A DNA stretch of 34,431 nucleotides from Chloroflexota bacterium. GTDB lineage: Bacteria > Chloroflexota > UBA11872. This document shows, in pieces, positions 21,933-31,056 of the stretch. The stretch covers positions 1-34,431 of the forward strand of contig JAPOWQ010000064.1 of NCBI GenBank assembly GCA_026707585.1. Reading direction: 5' to 3'. Numbering within the stretch: the stretch's first letter is position 1; each line of letters begins with the position of its first letter. A program made the translations under genes and the position numbers. The notes beneath the pieces are model-generated. The model had not been told where the DNA came from, ran no database searches, and was given only the letters and a program-made list of their open reading frames with translations.

Positions 21933-23789
21933 CTATTGGTAGGCGGAGGCCTGCATGCCGAACCAGGTGGCGTAGGTGCCGTCGAGGGCGATGAGCTCCT
22001 CGTGCGTTCCGTGCTCGGAGACCCGGCCGTCCTCGATGACGTAGATCCGGTCAGCCATGCGCACGGTGGAAAAGCGGTGCGAAATAAGCACGGCCATGCG
22101 TCCGGCCACCAATTCCTTGAAGCGCTGGAAGACCTCGTACTCCGAGCGGGCGTCCAAGGAGGAGGTCGGCTCATCGAGGATCAGGAGCTGGGCGTCGCGC
22201 ATGTAGCCGCGGGCCAGGGCAATCTTCTGCCACTCGCCGCCTGAGAGTTCCGTACCGTCGCCCCACCAGCGGCCCAGGGTGGTCTCGTAAGTCCGGGGCA
22301 GGCCCTCGATGGCCTCGGCGGCGCCGCTGCGGTGGGCGGCCGACTCGACCAGACCCGGCGTGTCCTTCAGCGGCAGGTTGCCGTAACCGATGTTGTCGCC
22401 GGCAGTGGCGTGGTAGCGCACGAAGTCCTGGAAGATCGCCCCGATCTGGCTGCGCACGCTGGCCACGTCGTAGACGCGCATGTCGAGCCCGTCGATCAGC
22501 ACCCGACCGGCGGATGGGTCGTAAAGCCGGGTCAGCAGCTTGACGATGGTGGTCTTACCCGCGCCATTGGCGCCGACCAGCGCGATGGTCTCGCCTTTGT
22601 TCACCTTCAGGTTGATGCCGCGCAACACCGGTTCGCGGACGCCCGGATAGCTGAAGTTGACGTCGCGGAGCTCGATCCCGTCCTTGATCGGCCGGGGCAC
22701 CGCGTGGCGGCCGGGGTCGGGGCGAATGTCCGGCTCGAAGGCCAGGAAGTCGAAGAGGTTGGTGAGGAACAGGTTGGCCTCGTACATCGAATTCACGCTG
22801 GCGAAGATCATCCGCAGGCGTTCCTGGGTCTGGACCAGGGCCTGGTGATAGAGCGTCAGGTCGCCCAGGGTCAGGCGGCCGGCGATGGTGGCCAGCGCCA
22901 CGAAGATGTAGAGCCCGGAGGCGGTGCCGGCCGAGAGGATGCCCAGCACGAAGGTGACGCTCTCGCGCGAGATGGTCAGCTTGCGGTTCTCCCGGTAGAA
23001 GCGGGCGAAGGTGCGGCGGTACTGGTCGAGCAGGTGGCCGCCCAGGTCGAAGAGCCGGACTTCCTTGACCGTCTCGTCGGACGTCATCACGTAGCCCAGG
23101 TACCAGAGCCGGCGCGCGTCCGGGGCGCGGCGCCACTGCATGCCGTGACTGAGCCGGGCGAACCACATGTCCGCGCCGAGGTAGGGGATCGAGGTGACCG
23201 CCACCACGATCAGAATCCACCAGGCCAGCGAGGCCAACAGCGCCGAAACCGAGACCAGCTGGATGACGCTGCCAACGAGCGAAAAGGTGTTGGTGACCAG
23301 GCCGGTCGGTCGCATGTTGGCTTCGCGGCGGGCCCGTTCCAGCATGTCGTAAAAGGTTGAGTCCTCGAAGTAGGCCAGGTCCAGGGTCTCGGCCTTCTCG
23401 AGGATCATGATGTTGATCCGGTTCGAAAAGCGGTCGCCCAGCATGGCCCGCAGGGCGCTGCCGCCGTGGTCGAGCGCGGTGGCGGCAAGGGCAAGGGCCA
23501 GCTGCAGCACCACCAGCATGACAACGCGGTTGACCGACTCATCGGCGCCGCCAGCGGCGATGGCCTCAACGACCGCGTCGATTACCAGCTTGGTCAGCCA
23601 GATCGTGGCCGCGGGGATGAGGGCCCGAACGCCCGTGATGCCGGCCACGCCGGCCGTAAGGCCGGGGCTGGTCCGCCAGACCATGCCCAAGACGCGCGGC
23701 GTGTAGGCAAAGGTCGTGCTGAGGGCGCGCAGGTACTCGCGCGGACTGAAGCCCGCACGTCCCGACGGAGGACCGCGTCGAAAGCCCAT
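21933..23789 (-). CDS. ABC transporter, fused permease and ATPase (ABCB-type half exporter)
   Basis: 618 residues. The N-terminal half is a type-1 exporter membrane domain with several hydrophobic segments (GLTAGVAGITGVRALIPAATIWL, VVMLVVLQLALALAATAL, VSALLASLAWWILIVVAV, FVLGILSAGTASGLYIFVALA). The C-terminal ATPase has Walker A GANGAGKTT near residue 410, signature LSGGEWQKIALARG, Walker B LLILDEPTSSLD and the switch His in LISHRFST. It should work as a homodimer or with another half. Substrate unknown (lipid, peptide or drug). It lies about 55 nt upstream of the peroxiredoxin gene on the same strand. The start has no clear ribosome site, so the first residues are uncertain. Confidence 0.93.
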   Translation of the reverse strand: MGFRRGPPSGRAGFSPREYLRALSTTFAYTPRVLGMVWRTSPGLTAGVAGITGVRALIPAATIWLTKLVIDAVVEAIAAGGADESVNRVVMLVVLQLALALAATALDHGGSALRAMLGDRFSNRINIMILEKAETLDLAYFEDSTFYDMLERARREANMRPTGLVTNTFSLVGSVIQLVSVSALLASLAWWILIVVAVTSIPYLGADMWFARLSHGMQWRRAPDARRLWYLGYVMTSDETVKEVRLFDLGGHLLDQYRRTFARFYRENRKLTISRESVTFVLGILSAGTASGLYIFVALATIAGRLTLGDLTLYHQALVQTQERLRMIFASVNSMYEANLFLTNLFDFLAFEPDIRPDPGRHAVPRPIKDGIELRDVNFSYPGVREPVLRGINLKVNKGETIALVGANGAGKTTIVKLLTRLYDPSAGRVLIDGLDMRVYDVASVRSQIGAIFQDFVRYHATAGDNIGYGNLPLKDTPGLVESAAHRSGAAEAIEGLPRTYETTLGRWWGDGTELSGGEWQKIALARGYMRDAQLLILDEPTSSLDARSEYEVFQRFKELVAGRMAVLISHRFSTVRMADRIYVIEDGRVSEHGTHEELIALDGTYATWFGMQASAYQ

Positions 23790-23848
23790 GCGGTTGAGGG
23801 GCCGGGGAACTAACGAGGACTAGAGGCTAGCAACCGGCGGGCGCGGGC

Positions 23849-25162
23849 CTAGGTAGGGTTCGTCACCAATCGCGTGGCTGGGTAGTGAGCCGCCCAGGCA
23901 AACCAGAAGGGTGCGTTGTGTACGAGCGGCGGCAGTTGCGCGCCGGCAAGAGCGCCCGACAGGGCGCGGCCACTCAGGCTCCAGACGCTGCCTGTTTCGC
24001 GGTCGCGGACCACGCCGTCGGCGAATGTGAACGTCAGCACGCGGTCACGGACTTCGCGGCCGTGCGCGGCGGCCATGCCCACGTCGCGCGAGTCGGCTAT
24101 TCGAGGCGCATCCAGGACGGATAGGACGCCAGGAGACCACAAGGCCACAACGGGCTGTCCGCCGACCTCAACGTTGATTGCGCGTTCGCTCGCCAGGTGA
24201 TCGAATGCGAAGGCTGCGGCCTCGCCGCCCACTTCCAACGCCAGGACGCGCGCGGTTGGCGGGAGCCGGCGGTCGGGGGTGCCATTGACAGACAGCGGGG
24301 GATCCGAATGTCTTTCGTAGCCCGGATAGTTTGTGGCGCCGTAGTCCGCGCTGTCGTCGCGCTCGGGACGGCTCCTAGAGTCGAGTACCCGGCCTTGGGG
24401 GAACGCCTTCCTGAACGCCGCGTAGCTCACCAGCAGCGATGGGCGTGGCCGAAGCTGAAGGCCGGTAAGGTCACCAACAATGGCCTCGCCGGTGAACTGG
24501 CGCCACCAGCTTTGCGTCAGCGAGTCCCACAGGAGCCGACCGCCACGGTCCAGGGCGTCGGCGGCACGGAAGCGCATGGCCGCGCCCAGCAAGCGACGCT
24601 CGACCACCCGCGCCGCGTTGGTGCGCGGGTCGTAGGTGACCAGAATCGGCCGACCCTCGACCTCGTCGTTGACTATTTCGTGCCAGACAAGAAACCGAAG
24701 GGGATAGGCACGTGCGGTTTGTCCGACGGTGAACTGAATGACGGGCTCGCGAGGGTCCAGAAAGGCATTCGCCACATCGATTTCGTCGAAGCGAGGTACA
24801 TCGATTGGATAAGCGCGGAATCGTTCGAGGTCGTTGGTTTGAAGTCTGGAGAGGGGAACGCTGGCGATCTGGAAGTTGGTGGTCCAACGCATGCCGCGCA
24901 ACTCATCGGCGCGCCGCATGTCGGCCGGTGTGGCCGCCACGAGCGTCGCCTCGCGAGCAGCGAGCACCTGTGGCGGAAGGCGCATCCGGCTGGCCGCGCC
25001 GGCGACCGAGGTGTGCGGTGGAATCACGGCCGTGAAGGGCGGCTGCTCCGCCGTGCTGGTCTCAGCGTTTGGCGTGCTGCCGGATTCGCGCGGCGTCGTC
25101 TCCCCGCAGGCGACGATGAGGCCGGTCGCCGAGGCCAGGGCCAGTAGCCGCCGGCGGTCCAT
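23849..25162 (-). CDS. DUF3179 family lipoprotein, Cys motif lost
   Basis: 437 residues from the ATG at 25162. It begins with MDRRRLLALASATGLIVACG, a Tat-type signal with a lipobox Cys. DUF3179 body: ARAYPLRFLVWHEIVNDEVEGRPI, LLWDSLTQSWWRQFTGEAI, SYAAFRKAFPQGRVLD, a second domain VLALEVGGEAAAFAFDHL and the tail PLVHNAPFWFAWAAHYP. At the place of the family's CPLCNSS motif it has VTYDPRTNAA without cysteine. It follows its paralogue by 8 nt and aligns with it throughout, so it is a tandem duplicate that has lost the putative active or metal-binding site. Biochemical role unknown. Confidence 0.88.
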   Translation of the reverse strand: MDRRRLLALASATGLIVACGETTPRESGSTPNAETSTAEQPPFTAVIPPHTSVAGAASRMRLPPQVLAAREATLVAATPADMRRADELRGMRWTTNFQIASVPLSRLQTNDLERFRAYPIDVPRFDEIDVANAFLDPREPVIQFTVGQTARAYPLRFLVWHEIVNDEVEGRPILVTYDPRTNAARVVERRLLGAAMRFRAADALDRGGRLLWDSLTQSWWRQFTGEAIVGDLTGLQLRPRPSLLVSYAAFRKAFPQGRVLDSRSRPERDDSADYGATNYPGYERHSDPPLSVNGTPDRRLPPTARVLALEVGGEAAAFAFDHLASERAINVEVGGQPVVALWSPGVLSVLDAPRIADSRDVGMAAAHGREVRDRVLTFTFADGVVRDRETGSVWSLSGRALSGALAGAQLPPLVHNAPFWFAWAAHYPATRLVTNPT

Positions 25163-25170
25163 CCGCGCGT

Positions 25171-26637
25171 TCAGGAAGCGGCGCTGGCGGTGTAGACGCG
25201 TGTTGCCGGCCTGAAGGCGGCCCAGGCGAACCAGAAGTGGTTGGCGTGCACCACGGGCGGCAGTGCCGCGCCGGCCAGCTCTCCGCTCAGCGCCCGGCCT
25301 GTGATGTCCCACGTCGATCCGGTCTCCTGATCGGTGAACGCGTCATCCTTGATGACGAAAGTTAGTTCGCGACCGTCGACCTCGCGTCCATAGGCAACCC
25401 CCGATCCGACCGCGGTGGAGGTAGCGATGTCTGACTTATCCAGCGCGGACACGGTGTTGGGTGTCCAGAGCACGACGATCTTCTCACCACCAACCGAATC
25501 GTTGACCACGCGCTGCTGGCCCAGCACAGAGAACGGGTAGGCGACGGCCTCACCGTTGATCTCCAACGCAACGACACGTTCGGTCGCCCGAAAGCGGGTG
25601 TCCAGGCGGCCCTGGAATAGGAAGGGTCGTTCCTCCAAGCGGCCGTCGGACTGGAATGGCCGGTCGTCGACGGTGTCGTAGCCACCGTACGGATTGCGGC
25701 CATAGGGACGCGAGAACCCCGTGTCCTGGGAGAGCACCTGACCGTCGCGAATCGCAGCCTTGAATTCGTCGAAGGAAATCAGCTGCGACGGCACAAAGTC
25801 CAGCGTGACCCCTGCCAGATGACCAACCAGGCCCTCGCCGGTCAACTGCTGCCACCAGGTCTCGGTGACGTCGTCCCACATGATGAGGTCGCTGTTGCGC
25901 AGGTTGCCGGAGACGCCGAAGCGCAGGACCGAGCCGAAGACTTCGCGGTCGAACACCACAGAGGAGTTGCACAGGGGACAGAATGTGACGGCGACCGGCC
26001 GGCCGCCGATGACGTCGTTGACAATCTCGTGGTAGGTCAGGATCTGCAGCGGGTAGGCGCGCGCCTCGCCGTTGACGCGAAGCGCGACTACGGGCTCGTG
26101 ACCGGCGACAAACTGCACGGCTTCGGCGAAGTCAGTGAACTTGGGATTGTCGATGGGCGGAATGCCGTCGCGCGGCACACCGCCGGAGAAGATCTCGTCG
26201 AAGTGGACCAGCGATGTCTCGAAATCGGTCTTCCAGCCAATGTTGCGCCACGCAGTCGCGGAGAGCTGGTCGCGGTCGCTCAGGGTGACCAGCCGATCGG
26301 CCCGCGCGGCCAGGATGTCGGCGGGCACCGCGATGGGGCTGTCGGAGGCCGTGGCCGGCGCGGGCGGGAGAATGCCGACATCGCCCTGCGCCTGCCGCAC
26401 GCGGGCGGCGATGTCGGGGAGCCGGGTTCCGGCTGGGGGGCCGGAGGCGGGCGTCGGGGCCGCCGCCTGCGTAGCTACCGGCGCTCCCGTGGGCGCGGAT
26501 GGCGGGGAAGCCGTTGCCTCTGCGGTAGGCGCGGGCGGGGGTGTTTCTTCGCCGCAGGCGGCCAACACGCCGAGTGCGGCGCCGCCCAGCGCGGCCGACA
26601 GCAAACGGCGGCGCGTCAGGTGGATCGGTGTCTTCAT
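25171..26637 (-). CDS. DUF3179 family lipoprotein with intact CPLC motif
   Basis: 488 residues. The N-terminus has a twin-arginine signal and lipobox (TRRRLLSAALGG, VLAACGE), followed by a Pro/Ala/Thr-rich linker to about residue 75. Then comes the DUF3179 body: ARAYPLQILTYHEIVNDVIGG, the Cys motif VTFCPLCNSSVVFDR, MWDDVTETWWQQLTGEGL, SFDEFKAAIRDGQVLSQDTG, PYGGYDTVDDRPF, and a second domain with ALEINGEAVAYPF ending in VHANHFWFAWAAFRP. The family is frequent in marine and Chloroflexota genomes, with no proven reaction. It is probably exported folded and anchored outside the membrane. First gene of a two-gene unit. Confidence 0.92.
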   Translation of the reverse strand: MKTPIHLTRRRLLSAALGGAALGVLAACGEETPPPAPTAEATASPPSAPTGAPVATQAAAPTPASGPPAGTRLPDIAARVRQAQGDVGILPPAPATASDSPIAVPADILAARADRLVTLSDRDQLSATAWRNIGWKTDFETSLVHFDEIFSGGVPRDGIPPIDNPKFTDFAEAVQFVAGHEPVVALRVNGEARAYPLQILTYHEIVNDVIGGRPVAVTFCPLCNSSVVFDREVFGSVLRFGVSGNLRNSDLIMWDDVTETWWQQLTGEGLVGHLAGVTLDFVPSQLISFDEFKAAIRDGQVLSQDTGFSRPYGRNPYGGYDTVDDRPFQSDGRLEERPFLFQGRLDTRFRATERVVALEINGEAVAYPFSVLGQQRVVNDSVGGEKIVVLWTPNTVSALDKSDIATSTAVGSGVAYGREVDGRELTFVIKDDAFTDQETGSTWDITGRALSGELAGAALPPVVHANHFWFAWAAFRPATRVYTASAAS

Positions 26638-26740
26638 GCGTAATCAGTGGTCGGAGTCTTCAACTTAACGTACGGCGACCGAACCGCCTCATCGGGAAGT
26701 ATTCGAACACAGGCGGCGCCCACGGTGGGCAGACGTGGAT

Positions 26741-28429
26741 TCAGAGTCCCTGGGCGGATGCGCTGTGGAAGACATCCACGCCGGCGCCGAGGCCGCCGTC
26801 GGCGTCGCGCAGGATGATGGCGGGACTGGCGAAGGCGGTGCGGCCGGGATAAATCGGAACGCGAACGTCCCAGCCGCGCGACCGCAGGTTGCCGATGGTC
26901 TCGTCGCCAAAGCGCGGATCCACCGTGACCCAGGGGGTGCTGGCATCCAGGCGCGGCGCGGCCACGGCGTCCTGGGCACCCATACCGAAGTCGAACACGT
27001 GCGCGATGAGCTGGGTGAGGCAGTTGGTAATGCGCCGCCCGCCGGAGGCGCCCACGGCCAGCGTGCGGCCGTCGGTCGCGCGCACGATGGTGGGCGTCAT
27101 GTTGTTGAGGCCGGTGCGGTTGGGAGCGACCGAGTTGGGACGCCCGGGCACGGGATCGAACCAGAACATGCCGTTGTTCCAGGCGATGCCGGTCTCGCCC
27201 GGCACGACCTCCGAGCCCCAGGCGCCGCCAAGGGTGTTGGTAAGCGACACCAGCATCCCGTCGGCGTCGGCGGTGCAGAGGTGGGTGGTGGAGGTCTCCG
27301 ACTTCTGGCGCTCGAGCGCACGGGCCGGATCCTGGTATGCCCAGGCGTCGCCGGCGTCGGGGATGGGCGGCGGAGCGCTGGCATCAATCCGGCTGGCGCG
27401 CGTGGCGGCGTAGTCCTTTGAAGCCAACGCGTCCCAGGGGGCGTCGGCTCGCTCGGGGTCCGTCATGAACTCGAAGCGGTCGGCGAAGGCCAGGCGGGAC
27501 GACCAGAGATAGGCGTGCAGGCGGTCCACGTCGTCATGCGCCATTCCGGAGGAGACGGCGTGCTCGTAGATGTTGAGCGTCTCGATGGTGGTGGGTCCGG
27601 CACAGCCGGGACCCGGCGTGAGGACTTGGTTGCCTCGGTAGGTGGTAGTCAGCGGCGGTGCGACCGTGGCGCGGTAGGCCGCCAGGTCGGCGCGTTCGAT
27701 AACCCCGTCGTTGGCGGCGCAGGCGGCGGCGATGGCCGCGGCGATATCGCCCCGGTAGAAGGCCTCCACCCCGTCCTTCGCCAGCACCTCCAGCGTGACC
27801 GCGAGTTCCGGCTGGGTGATGCGGATTCTTTCCATGTGGTCGGACTGGGGCGGCTCGGCGTTGGGGTAGAAGTTCCGCTGGAGTTCGGGGTGACGTCGGG
27901 CGGCGGCCGCGGTCCCTTCCATGTACATCAAGTCGAACCAGCCGAGCTCAAAGCCCCCACTGGCCAGCTCGACGGCAGGGAGCACCAATTCGCGCCAGGG
28001 CAGGCGGCCGTGCCGCTCATGCAGCAGGCCAAGGCCGGCCACGGCGCCCGGCACGCCCATGGCGCGGTAGCCATGGATGTTGACGTCGTCCACCACGCCG
28101 TCCCAGAGGAAGGCGCTGACGTTGCGGCGTCCGTCGCGCGGATAGCGGTCTGTCGTCGCGCCGGAACCGGACCGCATGGGAAAGGCCACGACTTCTGCCA
28201 GATCGAGTCCGGCAACCACGGCATACCCGCCGCCGCCGATGCCGCTGCTCCAGGGTTCGACCACACCGACGGCGAGGGCAGCCGCCACCGCCGCATCCAC
28301 GGCTGATCCGCCAGCAGTCAGCACGTCCACGCCAACGGCGCTGGCCGCCTCGTGCTTGGTGGCCACCATGCCGTGGCGTCCGCGGGCTTCGGACTTCTCG
28401 ATGGTGAGTTGGGTGCGCAGGTCCGACAT
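26741..28429 (-). CDS. ggt: Gamma-glutamyltransferase family protein
   Basis: 562 residues, an Ntn-hydrolase precursor. N-terminal HGMVATKHEAASAVGVDVL, AVDAAVAAALAVGVVEPWSSGIGGGG (oxyanion and substrate region). The autocleavage site is at STTHLCTAD, with Thr381 as expected nucleophile of the small subunit. Later GLNNMTPTIV and VGASGGRRITNC match the catalytic GG loop. GGT hydrolyses or transfers gamma-glutamyl groups, as from glutathione. No signal peptide is visible, unlike the periplasmic E. coli enzyme, so a cytoplasmic or relative (acylase-like) role is possible. The ATG overlaps the prs stop by one base (TAATG). Confidence 0.9.
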   Translation of the reverse strand: MSDLRTQLTIEKSEARGRHGMVATKHEAASAVGVDVLTAGGSAVDAAVAAALAVGVVEPWSSGIGGGGYAVVAGLDLAEVVAFPMRSGSGATTDRYPRDGRRNVSAFLWDGVVDDVNIHGYRAMGVPGAVAGLGLLHERHGRLPWRELVLPAVELASGGFELGWFDLMYMEGTAAAARRHPELQRNFYPNAEPPQSDHMERIRITQPELAVTLEVLAKDGVEAFYRGDIAAAIAAACAANDGVIERADLAAYRATVAPPLTTTYRGNQVLTPGPGCAGPTTIETLNIYEHAVSSGMAHDDVDRLHAYLWSSRLAFADRFEFMTDPERADAPWDALASKDYAATRASRIDASAPPPIPDAGDAWAYQDPARALERQKSETSTTHLCTADADGMLVSLTNTLGGAWGSEVVPGETGIAWNNGMFWFDPVPGRPNSVAPNRTGLNNMTPTIVRATDGRTLAVGASGGRRITNCLTQLIAHVFDFGMGAQDAVAAPRLDASTPWVTVDPRFGDETIGNLRSRGWDVRVPIYPGRTAFASPAIILRDADGGLGAGVDVFHSASAQGL

Positions 28430-29385
28430 TAGTGAAGCGCCGCCTCGGCAAACAGGGCGCTGACCGACTCGCCCGTGTGGATGCGGCGAATGGCCTCCGC
28501 CAGCATCGGCGCCACCGAAATCACTCGGATCTTGCCGCTCGGCAGGCCCGGATACAGGGGCACGCTGTCCGTCACGACCATCTCTTCCAGCGGCGAGTCC
28601 TCGATCAGGTCGTAGGCCTGGTCCACGAACACCGGGTGAACACAGGCGCCGTAGATGGCCCGCGGACTGTGGCGCAGGATTTCACGCAAACCCTCGCGGA
28701 TGGACTGCCCGGTTACGACCTCGTCTTCGACGTAGAGCACGGTGCGGCCGCGCACGTCGCCGGCCAAGCCGCGAATGGTCACGTCGGAGGTAATCGGGTC
28801 CCGGAACTTGTCCAGCACGGCCAACTGGGTGCGCAGACGCCGGGCGCATTCGCTGGCCGTCTTGATGCGTCCAGTATCGCCCACCACGACCAGGTCGTCG
28901 ATGCCCAGTCCGGCGAAGTAGTCCGTGAGCAACGGCATGCCCGTGAGGTGGTCGCTGGGCATGCTGAAGAATCCGCCGATTTGGTCGGCGTGCAGGTCCA
29001 GCGTCAGCACCCGGTCGGCCCCGGCGGTGGCCAGCAGATCCGCCACCAAGCGGGCGGAAATTGGCACGCGCGGCTGGTCCTTCTTGTCGGAGCGCATATA
29101 TGGGAAGTAGGGCAGCACGGCCGTTACGCGCGCGGCCGAGGCGCGGCGCATGGCGTCGATGGTGATGAAGAGTTCCATCACCGAGTGGTTGACCGGACGC
29201 CGCGACGTCTGCACGACGAATACGTCGGCTTCGCGCACGTTTTCCATCACCCGGACGAACGTGTTGTCGTTGCCGTACTCGAAAATCTCGATCTCGCCGG
29301 GTTCGCAGCCCAGTTCGCGGCAAATTCCGTCGGTCAGCACCGGGTGTCCCCGGCAGCCGAACACCATCAGCCCGTCGTCCCCCAT
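28429..29385 (-). CDS. prs: Ribose-phosphate pyrophosphokinase (divergent)
   Basis: 318 residues from the ATG at 29385, which has GGGGGA upstream. PRPP synthetase makes PRPP from ribose 5-phosphate and ATP. Recognisable are EYGNDNTFVRV, VVQTSRRPVNHSVMELFITIDAMRRA, PYFPYMRSDKKDQPRVPISARLVADLL, DLHADQIGGFF and the final TDSVPL-KIRVISVAPMLAEAI. Two catalytic loops deviate: the PRPP loop reads VEDEVVTGQS instead of DDMIDTGGT, and the region usually SPDVGGV reads VGDTGRIK. It may therefore be a sub-family with altered kinetics, or a paralogue. It lies between a Usp gene and ggt on the recA transcript. Confidence 0.85.
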   Translation of the reverse strand: MGDDGLMVFGCRGHPVLTDGICRELGCEPGEIEIFEYGNDNTFVRVMENVREADVFVVQTSRRPVNHSVMELFITIDAMRRASAARVTAVLPYFPYMRSDKKDQPRVPISARLVADLLATAGADRVLTLDLHADQIGGFFSMPSDHLTGMPLLTDYFAGLGIDDLVVVGDTGRIKTASECARRLRTQLAVLDKFRDPITSDVTIRGLAGDVRGRTVLYVEDEVVTGQSIREGLREILRHSPRAIYGACVHPVFVDQAYDLIEDSPLEEMVVTDSVPLYPGLPSGKIRVISVAPMLAEAIRRIHTGESVSALFAEAALH

Positions 29386-29415
29386 GCCGTTCCCCCGCCC
29401 GCGCAGCGCCACGGA

Positions 29416-29847
29416 CTAGCGTATCGGGTCGTAGCAGACGACGACCGGCGTCACGGCGTGGCGGAGCACGTGGGTGGCGGTGCGGCCCAGGTCGCAATCG
29501 TGTTCGCCCAAGAAGCGATGCGCGCCGACCACGATCGTGTCGGCCTCTTCGTCGAGGCTGGTCCCGACGATGGCACTGAACGCGGAGCGCGCCTGCTTGA
29601 TCTCGGTGCGTACCGGCGCGCCGTTGGACGGCAGCAGGCGCCGGGCGTTATCCAGCACCGCCTCAGCCTGACCGAGCATCTCGTCGCTGGAGACGTTCAC
29701 AGGCAGTCGGTGGCTGACCTCGATCACATGCAGCAGCAGGACCGAGGTGTCATGTGCGCGTGCCAGAAGGGCCGCGGTGGTAACCACCGCCTCGTCCATG
29801 TGCTGGCCGCTGACGGCGGCGATTACCGGGTTCTGGTTGGACGCCAT
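29416..29847 (-). CDS. Universal stress protein (UspA) family protein
   Basis: 143 residues, a single Usp domain: NPVIAAVSGQHMDEAVVTTAALLAR, VLLLHVIEV, ADTIVVGAHRFLGEHDCDLGRTATHVLRHAVTPVVVCYD. The C-terminal loop keeps the general G-x2-G-x(n)-G layout only partly, so ATP binding is uncertain. It starts 14 nt after recA and ends 30 nt before prs, so it is on the recA transcript. Confidence 0.88.
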   Translation of the reverse strand: MASNQNPVIAAVSGQHMDEAVVTTAALLARAHDTSVLLLHVIEVSHRLPVNVSSDEMLGQAEAVLDNARRLLPSNGAPVRTEIKQARSAFSAIVGTSLDEEADTIVVGAHRFLGEHDCDLGRTATHVLRHAVTPVVVCYDPIR

Positions 29848-29861
29848 GCCATAGGGCGAGG

Positions 29862-30905
29862 CTAGGTCGCAACAGCTTCCTGGGCGTGCCCGCTGCCGTT
29901 TGCCTGGGTGCCGGCCGGCCGCTCGAGCAGCAGTTCGCGCAGTTCGGCGTCCAGCTCCCGGGCAACGTCGAGGTTCTCTCGCAGGAAGGCCTTGGCGTTC
30001 TCACGCCCCATGCCCAGGCGAATGTTGTCGTAGCTGTAGTGCGCGCCGCTCTTGGTGAGCACGCCGTGATCCACGCCGAGGGTCAGCAGGTCGCCCTCGG
30101 AGGAAATGCCCTGCCCGAACATCATGTCGAACTCACAGAAGCGGAACGGCGGCGCGACCTTGTTCTTGACGACTCGCACGCGCGTGCGCGCGCCGATGAC
30201 GTCGGTGCCCTTCTTGATCTGCCCGATGCGCCGGATATCCAGGCGGACCGACGAGTAGAACTTGAGCGCGCGGCCGCCGGGCGTGGTTTCCGGGTTGCCG
30301 AACATGACGCCGATCTTCTCGCGCAACTGGTTGATGAAGATCACGATGGTGCGCGAGCGGCTGATGTTGGCGGTCAGCTTGCGCATGGCCTGGGACATCA
30401 GCCGCGCCTGCAGACCCACCTGGGTGTCGCCCATGTCGCCGTCGATCTCCGCCCGCGGAACCAGCGCGGCCACCGAGTCGACCACCACCAGGTCCACGGC
30501 GTTGCTGCGGACAAAGACGTCGGTGATTTCCAAAGCCTCTTCGCCGGCGTTGGGCTGCGAGACGATCAATTCGCCCACATCCACCCCCAAAGCCTCGGCG
30601 TAGGTGGGATCCATGGCGTGTTCGACGTCAACATAGACGGCTGCGCCACCGGCCTTCTGGACCTCGGCGACCACGTGCAGCGCCAGGGTGGTCTTACCCG
30701 ACGCCTCCGGTCCGAAAACCTCTACCACGCGACCCCGGGGCAATCCGCCCACGCCCAGGGCCACGTCAAGGGACAGCGAACCGGTTGAAACGGCCGGCAC
30801 CTGGTTGGCCTGCATGGCGCCCATGCGCATGACCGAACCGGTGCCGAACTTTCGTTCGATCTGTTGAATCGCGGAGTCGATCGCCTGTGCCTGGTCGTTG
30901 GCCAT
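29862..30905 (-). CDS. recA: Recombinase RecA
   Basis: 347 residues. The N-terminal helix precedes Walker A GPEASGKT (65-72). Then [11 protein letters not shown] (usually DAEHALDP), the catalytic Glu region, [11 protein letters not shown] (Walker B), the L1 loop [19 protein letters not shown], the L2 region [28 protein letters not shown], and the C-terminal domain with [16 protein letters not shown] and an acidic tail. RecA forms ATP-dependent filaments on single-stranded DNA and stimulates LexA cleavage. I see no SOS operator in the 150 nt upstream. First gene of recA-usp-prs-ggt. Confidence 0.98.
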   Translation of the reverse strand: MANDQAQAIDSAIQQIERKFGTGSVMRMGAMQANQVPAVSTGSLSLDVALGVGGLPRGRVVEVFGPEASGKTTLALHVVAEVQKAGGAAVYVDVEHAMDPTYAEALGVDVGELIVSQPNAGEEALEITDVFVRSNAVDLVVVDSVAALVPRAEIDGDMGDTQVGLQARLMSQAMRKLTANISRSRTIVIFINQLREKIGVMFGNPETTPGGRALKFYSSVRLDIRRIGQIKKGTDVIGARTRVRVVKNKVAPPFRFCEFDMMFGQGISSEGDLLTLGVDHGVLTKSGAHYSYDNIRLGMGRENAKAFLRENLDVARELDAELRELLLERPAGTQANGSGHAQEAVAT

Positions 30906-30996
30906 ACGCCTGGTCCCATCACCCCTGGCGCCGGGGCGGCCGGCGCATGCTCGTGGCGTTCATGGTATCGGAAGGGGGCACAGGCCGCGCCCGCTG

Positions 30997-31025
30997 TTGC
31001 GTCCGGCCGCGTGCTCGGATAGCGT
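30997..31025 (+). promoter_or_regulatory. Putative promoter of the alcohol dehydrogenase gene
   Basis: TTGCGT (30997-31002) and TAGCGT (31020-31025) stand exactly 17 nt apart, about 30 nt before the ATG. The -10 keeps the TAnnnT form used elsewhere in this window. Confidence 0.4.
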
Positions 31026-31056
31026 GCCAATTGACCGCTTGGGGAGCCGGGGTGGT

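Noticed and set aside
30898-31056. 53-residue N-terminal extension of the alcohol dehydrogenase
   Set aside because: Pro/Arg-rich, overlaps the recA start and the putative promoter; conserved MDR sequence begins after the ATG at 31057.
30906-31056. LexA/SOS box before recA
   Set aside because: I found no GAAC-N4-GTTC-like or CTGT-N8-ACAG-like palindrome in the gap.
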